A stretch of DNA of 6,085 nt from an uncultured Bacteroidota bacterium (lineage in GTDB: Bacteria; Bacteroidota; Bacteroidia; Chitinophagales; Chitinophagaceae): contig CAINOM010000433.1 in NCBI GenBank assembly GCA_903851455.1, positions 1 to 6,085 on the forward strand. The letters are read 5' to 3'. Below are positions 1 to 5,923 of the stretch, piece by piece. The position numbers were made by a program, and so were the translations under genes. The notes under the pieces are model-generated. The model was not told the origin of the DNA. It made no database searches and saw only the letters and a program-made list of their open reading frames with translations. Position 1 is the first letter of the stretch; every line of letters begins with the position of its first letter.

Positions 1-175
1 ATATTGCGCTTAATAAAGCGTATCTTTACTAGGAAGGGTCTTTTAGGGCCGGTCAGCTCACTACCTCACTTTCGAAGCATTCAGCTATTTATCTATTTCT
101 GCCAGGAAAGAAATTTCCGGGTGTACTATTTCGTTACCGCTTTGCTGCTGTTGTGCAGAGTTTTGAACTGAGCGT
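1..175. other. Upstream region of the response regulator, no gene called
   Basis: No supported gene is visible here. Frame 1 on the plus strand is open from the window edge to a TGA at 169-171 (56 codons), but the translation resembles no family I recognise and may be chance. A small perfect hairpin (CGCTT at 7-11, AAGCG at 16-20, loop of four) lies at the left edge and is not followed by a T-run, so it is at best a weak terminator of something further left. No good TAnnTTTG promoter is seen before the ATG at 176; TATCTTTA at 21-28 is a one-mismatch version about 150 bases upstream. Confidence 0.3.
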
Positions 176-637
176 ATGAAAACACTGCCGCAAAATATGC
201 CATTGAACATTCTCCTTGCGGATGATGACCGGGACGACCGTTACTTTTTCGAAAAAGCATTGAAGGAGCTGTCGATGTCAACAAAACTGAAAACGGTAAA
301 TGATGGCGCGCAACTGATGGACTATTTGCTGGCAAATGCACACAATCTTCCCGATGTACTTTTCCTGGATAATAATATGCCGCGCAAGAACGGGGCTGAA
401 TGTCTTGTAGAAATAAAGAGCGATGAAAGATTAAAAAATATACCCGTGATCATCTGTTCCACGTCTCTGGGTAATGATTTCGCAAATGAACTATACCAGA
501 ACGGCGCTCACTATTATCTTCACAAATGCGACTTCCCTGAGTTCATAAAATGTATCCAGATGGCATTAGAGTTCATTGAAAAAAATCCCTACCAGCCAGC
601 CAGAAGTAAATTCATGCTCAACTTGCAGGAGGCATAA
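176..637 (+). CDS. Single-domain response regulator (CheY-like, Rcp1-type)
   Basis: This 153-residue cytoplasmic protein is a stand-alone phosphoreceiver with no output domain. The acidic pocket is D16-D17-D18 in ILLADDD, the predicted phosphoacceptor is D65 in LFLDNNMPRKNG, the switch Ser is S95 in VIICSTS, and the conserved Lys is K117 in YYLHK. The NMPRKNG loop and the extended STS segment are typical of receivers paired with phytochrome-like or PAS-containing kinases (Rcp1 group). The start could also be the ATG at 197 (M8), which leaves a more usual short N-terminus; neither start has a Shine-Dalgarno site. The gene lies 16 bases before a large hybrid histidine kinase lacking a receiver, so that kinase is the probable phosphodonor (inference from context). 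It probably signals through protein-protein contact, since no DNA-binding domain is present. Confidence 0.93.
   Translation: MKTLPQNMPLNILLADDDRDDRYFFEKALKELSMSTKLKTVNDGAQLMDYLLANAHNLPDVLFLDNNMPRKNGAECLVEIKSDERLKNIPVIICSTSLGNDFANELYQNGAHYYLHKCDFPEFIKCIQMALEFIEKNPYQPARSKFMLNLQEA
627..632 (+). promoter_or_regulatory. AGGAGG motif at the end of the regulator gene
   Basis: A perfect anti-Shine-Dalgarno complement lies in the last codons of the response regulator. It sits 21 bases before the kinase ATG at 654, much further than the usual 5-9 bases. No start codon of the kinase frame lies closer to it (that frame has CTC at 639, not a start). It may help hold terminating ribosomes for coupled translation, or it may just be the Gln-Glu-Ala codons. 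Confidence 0.25.
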
Positions 638-653
638 ACTCAAAACGACCAAC

Positions 654-3600
654 ATGTTAAAGACAAATACTGGCAGCAGAAACAAGAAATTGCCTGCGCC
701 GAAAGATGCCACTTTTCCTATAGTGGCCATTGGCGCTTCGTCCGGTGGTCTTGAGGCGGTGACTGAACTTTTGCTAAGCCTGTCCCCGAATACGGGCATG
801 GCTTTTATTTTTATTCAGCATCTCAGCCCGGACCATAAAAGTCTACTTGTTTCGCTGCTGGAGAAATCTACAGAGATGGCGGTGCAGGAAATAGAGGATA
901 TGGAACTTATGCGGCCTAACAACGTGTACGTGATACCTTACAACAAAGGGATCGAAGTAACGGACGGGCATATACAACTCATTCCGCGACTGAAGAACGG
1001 TCCGGCAATGTCGATCGATATTCTTTTTACATCGCTTGCTGAAACACATAAAGAAGATGCTATTGGCATTGTCTTGTCGGGAAATGCATCGGATGGGACA
1101 CAAGGATTAAAAATGATCAAGCAGGAAGGCGGGATCACGTTTGCGCAAGACAATTCGGCTAAGTATGGTAGTATGCCGGAATCTGCGATCAGTGAGGGTG
1201 TGGCTGATTTTATTTTGTCTCCCAGGGAGATCGCTTTGGAATTAGGCCGTATAGGGAAACATGTTATTGCCAGAAGTAAGTCGCCGAAGAAAGCGAACGA
1301 GAACACTATCGAAGATGGCAATCCTGATCTGAAGATAATACTCAGGCTACTGCATGAAGTCGTTGGCGTCGACTTCGGCCATTATAAAATGAACACCATC
1401 AAGCGGCGTATACTTCGCAGGATGTTCTTTTACAAGTTCAATACGATAAAGCAGTATGTGAAACTCTTAGGAACCAAGGGCGATGAAATAAATGTGCTTT
1501 ACAATGACCTGTTGATCAATTTTACTGATTTTTTCAGAGATGTTGAAGCATTCCAGTATTTCAAGGATACGTTGTTCCCGAAGCTACTGAAAGGCAAGAC
1601 GCCGAACGAAACACTGAGAATATGGGTGGCTGCATGCTCTACCGGACAGGAAGCCTACTCAATGGCCATGTTGCTGAGTGAGATACTGGGAGACAAATAT
1701 TCAGGCAAGCAGGTGCAAATCTTCGCTACCGACCTGAGTGAGCAGGCGATAAGAAAAGCAAGGATAGGAGAATATTCAAAGCAAGAGGTGAGCGGCGTTT
1801 CGCCGGCGCGCCTCGCGCGTTTTTTTACAGAGGTCAACGGCAACTACAGGATCACGAAGGCGGTGCGCGATCTGTGTACTTTTGCACCCCATAATATTTT
1901 AAGTAATCCGCCTTTTTCCAGGATCGACTTCATCAGTTGCTGTAATCTCTTCATCTATCTTGATGCCGCAATGCAGAAAAAGGCGCTGACCACTTTTCAC
2001 TATGCTTTAAACGACGGAGGCTCCCTGATGCTGGGAAAATCGGAGAACATGGTGTCTTCGAAACTCTTTTCAAACAAAGACAGGGAAAACAGGATATATA
2101 CACGAAATGACGGCGTGCGCAGTCTGCCTGACCTGGGCGTGCCCGTGCCACACCCCGGGATAACAATAAGCGAAGACCAAACGGGCAGTAAAAAAATGGA
2201 TGACGAGCATCTTGTCATGCAGGATTCAACTATAAAATCAATTCTTTTTTCGCGGTATATTCCTGCATATGTTGTGATCAACCGCGCAATGGTGATCGTA
2301 GAATTCAAGGGGCCCACGAGCAAGTACCTGCAACACTCCACTGGTAAGGCAACATTGAATATACTCAATATGGCCCGGCCCGAGATAGCGTTTGAACTAC
2401 TGGACGCTATCAACAAGGCGATACTTTCGAACCTTGAGGTGCGCAAGTCGCATATCGAGATAAAAGGGGACGCTGTATCGCAAACTGTGGCCCTTGATGT
2501 GATCCCAATAACAGCAAAAGGAGAAGAACCACTACTGCTTATTGTGTTTACCGAACAGGCGCAGTCGGAATGGTTTGAAGATATTGCAAAAACAGATGAC
2601 GCACTTCCTCAAGGAAAGGGAGTAACCATTAAAAGGCTGAAAGAAGAGATAGCTGTCGTTCGTGCCGAGCTTAGCTCTATGAGTGAGGAAAAGGAAAGTG
2701 CCAATAAAGTACTTCGGGCGGCGCAGGAGGAGATACTGTCGAGTAATGAGGAGTTCCAGTGCATGAATGAGGAGCTTGAAACTTCGAAGGAAGAAATTGA
2801 GTCGGCGAACGAAGAGCTGATGACCTCTAACCAGGAGCTGCAAACAAGGAATGACCTGGTTGTTGAGGCATATGATCTTTCTGAGGCGATAGTGGCGACG
2901 TTGCATGAGCCGATGCTGATACTCGACAGGAACCTTCGGGTGAAGTCGGCCAACAACGCATTCTATAAAAATTTCCAGGTGCAGCAACAGGACACCGAGG
3001 GGAAACTGTTGTATGAGCTGGGCAATCATCAGTGGGATATTCCGCCATTGCGGGAGCTCCTGGAAAATATCATCCCCAAGGAAAGCTTTTTCTATGACTA
3101 CGAGATCACACACGTATTTCCGCACATTGGCAAGCGGACAATGCTGCTCAATGCACGGCAGATCATTCAGAAGCTGCAGCATGAACAGTTGATTTTACTT
3201 GCCTTTACAGATACTACCGAAAGAAACAGAAAAGGAAAAGCGGAGCGGGAAGGGTTGGAGGAGATAATAAATGAGAGAACGGCGGAGCTGAAACAAAGCT
3301 ACCGAACACTGGAGGAGAAGAACATAAGCCTGGAGAAGATGAATAAGGAACTGGAGACATTCACCTTCTTATCCAGCCATGACCTGCAGGAACCGCTCCG
3401 TAAAATAAAGAACTTTTCGTCCATCCTTCTTGATGAAGAGCGGGAGCAACTATCAGCCAACGGGAAGGACTACCTGCTGCGAATGCATGAGACCGCGAAG
3501 CGGATGCAGCAGCTGATCGAAGACCTGCTCAGTTACTCCCGGGTGAAGAATACAATGCATAGTTTTGAAAAAACTGACCTGAGGGTAATAGTTGATGAAT

Positions 3601-4055
3601 TGGTAGCAGACTTTAAAGAGGAGCTGCATGAAAAAAAGGCTACGATAAGAACTGGTAAGCTTTGCGATGCAAGTATTATTCCTTTTCAATTCCGGCAATT
3701 GATGTTCAACCTGATCAGTAATTCTCTGAAATTTGCGAGCCCTAAAAGGAAGCCGCTGATCGTGTTAAAATGTGCGACAGCAATTGGCAGTAAGCTGGGT
3801 AATAAAGACCTGATGCCAGATGTAAATTACTGCCACTTGTCGGTGATCGATAATGGAATAGGCTTTGATCCGCAATACAAAGACCGCATCTTTAATGTAT
3901 TTGAGCGCCTCCATGAATATGATGAGTACAAGGTTACCGGGATAGGCCTTGCCATTTGCAAGAGGATCGTGGAGAACCATAAGGGTATTATAACGGCGAC
4001 TGGTAAATTAGATCATGGGGCAACATTTGATATTTATTTTCCCGTGACGATATAA
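654..4055 (+). CDS. CheB-CheR-PAS-histidine kinase fusion protein
   Basis: This soluble protein of 1133 residues (numbered from the ATG at 654) joins three enzyme types. The CheB methylesterase domain covers about 20-205, with likely triad S29 (GASSGG), H56 (QHLSPDH) and D147 (SGNASDG). The CheR methyltransferase covers about 222-485: its N-terminal helical domain has FTDFFRD (T291, R295), the SAM-binding loop is ACSTGQEAYSMAM (327-339), the acidic residue after beta-2 is D360, and SCCNLFIYL lies at 428-436. A PAS-like region (about 520-635), a Glu-rich coiled coil (about 656-739) and a PAS domain (about 744-854) follow, then a second coil and a HisKA domain with phospho-His H909 (SSHDLQEPL). 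The HATPase domain has N1023, DNGIG from D1066, and GIGLA at 1096-1100. No membrane segment or receiver is visible. An earlier TTG at 576 is open in frame but overlaps the regulator gene and adds unconserved sequence, so I prefer 654. CheB normally removes methyl groups from chemoreceptor glutamates and CheR adds them; no chemoreceptor gene is nearby, so the substrate is unknown. The upstream regulator is its likely phosphoacceptor. Confidence 0.93.
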   Translation: MLKTNTGSRNKKLPAPKDATFPIVAIGASSGGLEAVTELLLSLSPNTGMAFIFIQHLSPDHKSLLVSLLEKSTEMAVQEIEDMELMRPNNVYVIPYNKGIEVTDGHIQLIPRLKNGPAMSIDILFTSLAETHKEDAIGIVLSGNASDGTQGLKMIKQEGGITFAQDNSAKYGSMPESAISEGVADFILSPREIALELGRIGKHVIARSKSPKKANENTIEDGNPDLKIILRLLHEVVGVDFGHYKMNTIKRRILRRMFFYKFNTIKQYVKLLGTKGDEINVLYNDLLINFTDFFRDVEAFQYFKDTLFPKLLKGKTPNETLRIWVAACSTGQEAYSMAMLLSEILGDKYSGKQVQIFATDLSEQAIRKARIGEYSKQEVSGVSPARLARFFTEVNGNYRITKAVRDLCTFAPHNILSNPPFSRIDFISCCNLFIYLDAAMQKKALTTFHYALNDGGSLMLGKSENMVSSKLFSNKDRENRIYTRNDGVRSLPDLGVPVPHPGITISEDQTGSKKMDDEHLVMQDSTIKSILFSRYIPAYVVINRAMVIVEFKGPTSKYLQHSTGKATLNILNMARPEIAFELLDAINKAILSNLEVRKSHIEIKGDAVSQTVALDVIPITAKGEEPLLLIVFTEQAQSEWFEDIAKTDDALPQGKGVTIKRLKEEIAVVRAELSSMSEEKESANKVLRAAQEEILSSNEEFQCMNEELETSKEEIESANEELMTSNQELQTRNDLVVEAYDLSEAIVATLHEPMLILDRNLRVKSANNAFYKNFQVQQQDTEGKLLYELGNHQWDIPPLRELLENIIPKESFFYDYEITHVFPHIGKRTMLLNARQIIQKLQHEQLILLAFTDTTERNRKGKAEREGLEEIINERTAELKQSYRTLEEKNISLEKMNKELETFTFLSSHDLQEPLRKIKNFSSILLDEEREQLSANGKDYLLRMHETAKRMQQLIEDLLSYSRVKNTMHSFEKTDLRVIVDELVADFKEELHEKKATIRTGKLCDASIIPFQFRQLMFNLISNSLKFASPKRKPLIVLKCATAIGSKLGNKDLMPDVNYCHLSVIDNGIGFDPQYKDRIFNVFERLHEYDEYKVTGIGLAICKRIVENHKGIITATGKLDHGATFDIYFPVTI

Positions 4056-4090
4056 TTGCGCTGGTATTCCATTGCTGCTCTTGCCGGGTG

Positions 4091-4121
4091 TTGCGGATAA
4101 AGATGATTTTTAACAACTTTG
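4091..4121 (+). promoter_or_regulatory. Possible Bacteroidota-type promoter for the DUF433 gene
   Basis: TTG at 4091-4093 and CAACTTTG at 4114-4121 are 20 bases apart. This resembles the Bacteroidota sigma-ABfr pattern (TTG near -33, TAnnTTTG near -7) with one mismatch (C for T) in the -7 element. The element ends 4 bases before the ATG at 4126, which would give a transcript with almost no leader. The spacing and mismatch make this tentative. Confidence 0.33.
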
Positions 4122-4125
4122 GCAT

Positions 4126-4356
4126 ATGGGATGGGAAAATTTTATCGTTTCTGATAAAGATATCTTACTTGGTAAACATACGATAAAAGGAACAAGAATA
4201 TCTATAGAGCTTGTTCTGGAATTATTGTCTAATGGCTGGACCGAAGAGATGATATTCGAAAGTTACCCTCGGTTGTCACAAGCTCATTTACAAGCAATAT
4301 TTTCTTACCTTAAAGATTGTGGGCAGCAAGAGTTATTCTTCCCAAAATTTACCTAA
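4126..4356 (+). CDS. DUF433 family protein, probable antitoxin
   Basis: This 76-residue protein carries the DUF433 pattern: a short N-terminal strand (IVSDKDILLGKHTIKGTRIS), then helices with VLELLSNGWTEEMI, SYPRLSQAHLQAIFSYL. The IKGTRIS turn (about 20-26) and the G-W-T-E-E...YP.L spacing are the family hallmarks. DUF433 proteins have a small winged-helix-like fold and are usually found beside DUF5615 PIN-like proteins as VapB-like antitoxins that bind the partner and probably their own promoter. That arrangement is seen here, since DUF5615-like sequence starts immediately after or overlapping the stop. The C-terminal tail (QQELFFPKFT) is unusual and overlaps the stretch where the toxin start should be, so the last residues may be altered by the same decay that broke the partner. 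The ATG at 4126 is the only good start and lacks a Shine-Dalgarno site. Confidence 0.85.
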   Translation: MGWENFIVSDKDILLGKHTIKGTRISIELVLELLSNGWTEEMIFESYPRLSQAHLQAIFSYLKDCGQQELFFPKFT

Positions 4357-4411
4357 TCCAAGTATCAGGATGCTTAGAGAGAAAGGCTTGATGTAAAGAG
4401 CATAGCTGCTG
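4343..4411 (+). pseudogene. Frameshifted N-terminal remnant of the DUF5615 toxin gene
   Basis: The missing front of the downstream PIN-like gene can still be read here in pieces. In the frame of the 4412 ATG, positions 4346-4387 give NLPNPSIRMLREKG, the typical first helix of DUF5615 proteins. That frame then hits TAA at 4394-4396. Shifting to the frame starting at 4390 gives DVKSIAAD (4390-4413), the expected next strand and turn. The downstream PGISDKAV then continues in the original frame. One base is missing near 4388-4390 (GGCTTGAT where GGCTTTGAT is expected) and two are missing (or one is extra) near 4411-4413. The usual initial Met and the acidic DEN motif before NLP are not recoverable. 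The overlap with the end of the DUF433 gene is normal for this gene pair. Confidence 0.7.
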
Positions 4412-4678
4412 ATGCCGGGTATAAGTGATAAAGCAGTGATGGAGCTTGCACAACTGGAAAGCCGTACCATCCTGGCATTTGATAAGGATTACGGGGAATT
4501 AATTTTTAAGTACGGAATGCCCTCTCCAACTACTGTTATTTTTTTTCGACATAAAGGGCTGCAGCCAGATTTTGCAGGAGCCTTTCTGCTGAAATTACTT
4601 CAGGATACCTCAATTTCTTTGATCAATAATTTTACCGTTATCGAAGAAGAAAATATAAGGCAGCGGAGGTATCAGTAG
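4412..4678 (+). CDS. Truncated DUF5615 (PIN-like) protein, probable toxin relic
   Basis: The 88 residues match the C-terminal two-thirds of DUF5615/PIN-like proteins: PGISDKAVMELAQLESRTILAFDKDYGEL, followed by TTVIFFRHKGL and a C-terminal helix and strand (LINNFTVIEEENIRQR). The FDKDYGEL block (D24, D26, E29) holds part of the acidic metal-binding site expected of a PIN-type ribonuclease. The N-terminal acidic DEN motif that completes the site in intact members is absent, because the front of the gene is frameshifted. The ATG at 4412 lies inside what was originally an internal codon pair (Asp-Ala/Met-Pro-Gly), with a TAG two codons upstream in frame. Family members usually have about 110-120 residues. 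I infer an inactive or folding-defective product; if the indels are sequencing errors, the gene would be an intact VapC-like toxin partnered with the DUF433 protein. Confidence 0.72.
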   Translation: MPGISDKAVMELAQLESRTILAFDKDYGELIFKYGMPSPTTVIFFRHKGLQPDFAGAFLLKLLQDTSISLINNFTVIEEENIRQRRYQ

Positions 4679-4680
4679 TC

Positions 4681-5241
4681 CTACTTATTAAACTCTGTCA
4701 TCGCCTTACCAATCCCCTGTGAAGCGAAGCACTCGATAGCATCTACGCTTTTTAACAGCATGTCTTTTACCAGTGGCACTTCTGTGGGTTTCCATTTGCC
4801 GAGGACAAAATCCACCTGGCGGCCTTTGGGGAAATCGCTACCTATGCCGAAGCGCAAGCGGGGGTATTTATCGTTGGTTAGTACCAGTTGAATGTTCTTA
4901 AGGCCATTGTGGCCGGCATCGCTGCCGGATGCACGTAAACGCAATGTGCCAAGCGGCAACGCCAGATCATCTACGATCACCAGCATGTTTTCTACCGGTA
5001 TCTTTTCTTTGTCCAGCCAGTATTTTACGGCCTTGCCACTGAGGTTCATATAGGTAGTGGGCTTTATGACGATAAAGATCTTGCCTTTCCATTTGACCTC
5101 GGCTACGAAGGCGTGGCGATCGAGCGTGTAGCTGCCGCCATTTTTAAGAACGAATGTGTCTGCGACCTCAAAGCCAATGTTGTGGCGCGTAGCGTCATAT
5201 TCGTTGCCAATATTTCCCAGTCCGACAATAAGGAATTTCAT
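4681..5241 (-). CDS. pth: Peptidyl-tRNA hydrolase
   Basis: This 186-residue cytoplasmic enzyme cleaves the ester bond of peptidyl-tRNAs released early from ribosomes, recycling tRNA; the activity is generally essential in bacteria. All family signatures are visible: VGLGNIGNEYDATRHNIGF with N10 and catalytic H20, KPTTYMNLSG with M65-N66, VDDLALPLG with D91, and SGSDAGHNGLKN with H111-N112. Length fits the family (about 185-195) and both ends look complete. The start is set by the conserved MKFLIVGLGN opening. Its ATG follows a TATCTTTG promoter element by only five bases. It runs convergent to the toxin-antitoxin relic with 2 bases between the stop codons, and lies 30 bases downstream of the DUF3999-like gene on the same strand. 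It may be transcribed from its own promoter, with read-through from that gene. Confidence 0.97.
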   Translation of the reverse strand: MKFLIVGLGNIGNEYDATRHNIGFEVADTFVLKNGGSYTLDRHAFVAEVKWKGKIFIVIKPTTYMNLSGKAVKYWLDKEKIPVENMLVIVDDLALPLGTLRLRASGSDAGHNGLKNIQLVLTNDKYPRLRFGIGSDFPKGRQVDFVLGKWKPTEVPLVKDMLLKSVDAIECFASQGIGKAMTEFNK

Positions 5242-5246
5242 GGGTG

Positions 5247-5254
5247 CAAAGATA
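5247..5254 (-). promoter_or_regulatory. TATCTTTG promoter element directly before pth
   Basis: On the minus strand the sequence reads TATCTTTG, then CACCC, then the pth ATG. TATCTTTG is a perfect match to the Bacteroidota -7 consensus TAnnTTTG. Transcription would begin at or within a few bases of the start codon, giving a leaderless or nearly leaderless mRNA, which agrees with the lack of a Shine-Dalgarno site. No clear TTG/TTTG -33 element is seen at the usual distance, which would fall in the end of the DUF3999-like gene. Confidence 0.6.
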
Positions 5255-5271
5255 ATATCCGGATCGTAGTA

Positions 5272-5832
5272 TTAATCACCGCTGTGCTTAATATCTTTCA
5301 TCAGTTTGAAGGTGAGAAAGCTCAGGACGATAACTGCAATAATGATAGTGGGCCAAAGCCAGTAGTTTTTAGATGGCGTGGCAGCGGGTGGCATGGCTCC
5401 GGCAACCCGAGTCAAAGGCCCATAAGAAAGCGTCGGCACAGAAGTGGGAATACTGTCTTTAAAATTATAAAGGTCATATTGCGGTTCGCTGGCGGATCGG
5501 TTCCCGGCAAACAGTTGATATGTTTTCCCTTTTTCCAGCCATGCTACAAGGTATTGCGTGTTCTGGCTGGTGGTTACATTTGTCACTTTTAGCGGCGGGT
5601 TATCATTGTTGTCGATTTGCAAAATCATGGTTTGCACTTTCTGTTCGTTTAATCCACAGGAAGCTGGTTTGCCAGATGACAAAACAAAGGTCGTTGCCGG
5701 ATCATTGATCGTGCTGCTGTCTTTTGCATCGTGTATAACGAACACCGTTACGTTCCTGTTATAGAATTTAGAACCCTCTGCCTGCAATGCTATTTTATCT
5801 GTAAGACAGGGCAGCGAATTTTTTATGATCAC
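5272..5832 (-). CDS. C-terminal part of a probable DUF3999 membrane protein (5' end missing)
   Basis: From a GTG at 5832 this frame codes 186 residues. They comprise beta-rich extracytoplasmic-type sequence with a DNNDNPPL motif (74-81), then YQLFAGN (105-111), QYDLYNFKDSIP (118-129), a Pro/Ala linker, and one membrane helix (about 157-177, WLWPTIIIAVIVLSFLTF) followed by a short basic tail. The NDNPPL and P-x-YDL-x-x-FKDSIP pattern with a C-terminal anchor fits the last third of DUF3999 proteins, which are usually above 400 residues, begin with a signal peptide and have no established function; I recognise this by pattern only. The frame stays open upstream to 5880 (residues QKDSSNHISY precede the GTG), and a TAG at 5884-5886 lies just beyond without any ATG. 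The GTG is therefore an internal Val, not a true start, and roughly 250 N-terminal residues including the signal peptide are lost at the junction. The product is unlikely to be functional. Confidence 0.62.
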   Translation of the reverse strand: MIIKNSLPCLTDKIALQAEGSKFYNRNVTVFVIHDAKDSSTINDPATTFVLSSGKPASCGLNEQKVQTMILQIDNNDNPPLKVTNVTTSQNTQYLVAWLEKGKTYQLFAGNRSASEPQYDLYNFKDSIPTSVPTLSYGPLTRVAGAMPPAATPSKNYWLWPTIIIAVIVLSFLTFKLMKDIKHSGD

Positions 5833-5871
5833 GTATGATATGTGGTTGCTGCTGTCTTTCTGTGTAAATGC

Positions 5872-5909
5872 GGGACCATCCGCCTAACAGGCGTAACCTG
5901 TGCGGTCCC
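5872..5909 (+). promoter_or_regulatory. Structured leader before the right-edge gene
   Basis: GGGACC (5872-5877) pairs perfectly with GGTCCC (5904-5909). Inside it CGCCT (5881-5885) pairs with AGGCG (5889-5893) around an AAC loop. A second inner stem, ACAGG (5887-5891) with CCTGT (5897-5901), shares bases with the first, so only one inner stem can form at a time. The outer stem ends two bases before the Shine-Dalgarno site of the gene at 5924, which suggests a translation-controlling leader. There is no T-run, so it is not a typical terminator. I cannot match it to a named RNA family, and the left arm overlaps the last open codons of the DUF3999-like frame. Confidence 0.4.
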
Positions 5910-5911
5910 AA

Positions 5912-5917
5912 AAGGAG
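5912..5917 (+). promoter_or_regulatory. Strong Shine-Dalgarno site (AAGGAG)
   Basis: AAGGAG is followed by six bases and then the ATG at 5924, an ideal spacing. It fixes the start of the right-edge gene. None of the other genes in the window has a comparable site at a normal distance, which marks this segment as different in style. Confidence 0.7.
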
Positions 5918-5923
5918 CAATAG

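Noticed and set aside
6..28. CGCTT/AAGCG hairpin as a terminator, and TATCTTTA as a promoter
   Set aside because: The hairpin has only five base pairs and no T-run. TATCTTTA misses the final G of the consensus, and the nearest TTG is too close for a -33 element.
1..171. Frame open from the left edge to TGA at 169-171 as the end of a gene
   Set aside because: The translation has no recognisable motif. A hairpin lies within it, and 56 open codons at an edge can occur by chance.
576..653. Upstream TTG start for the CheB-CheR-kinase gene
   Set aside because: It overlaps the end of the response regulator by 62 bases, uses a rare start codon, and adds 26 residues that do not resemble the family. 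The ATG at 654 leaves a normal short lead-in to the CheB domain.
2700..2860. Possible tandem DNA repeat in the Glu-rich stretch of the kinase
   Set aside because: The periodicity is a degenerate protein heptad pattern of a coiled coil (NEE, EEL, SKEEIESANEEL), not an exact nucleotide repeat.
2532..3182. Long minus-strand frame opposite the kinase coiled coil
   Set aside because: It lies wholly antisense to a strongly conserved coding region. Its length follows from the biased Glu-rich codons on the plus strand, and its product matches no family.
5113..5592. Plus-strand frame across the pth start and the DUF3999-like gene
   Set aside because: It is antisense to pth and to the conserved DUF3999-like motifs, spans two unrelated genes, and its translation has no domain.
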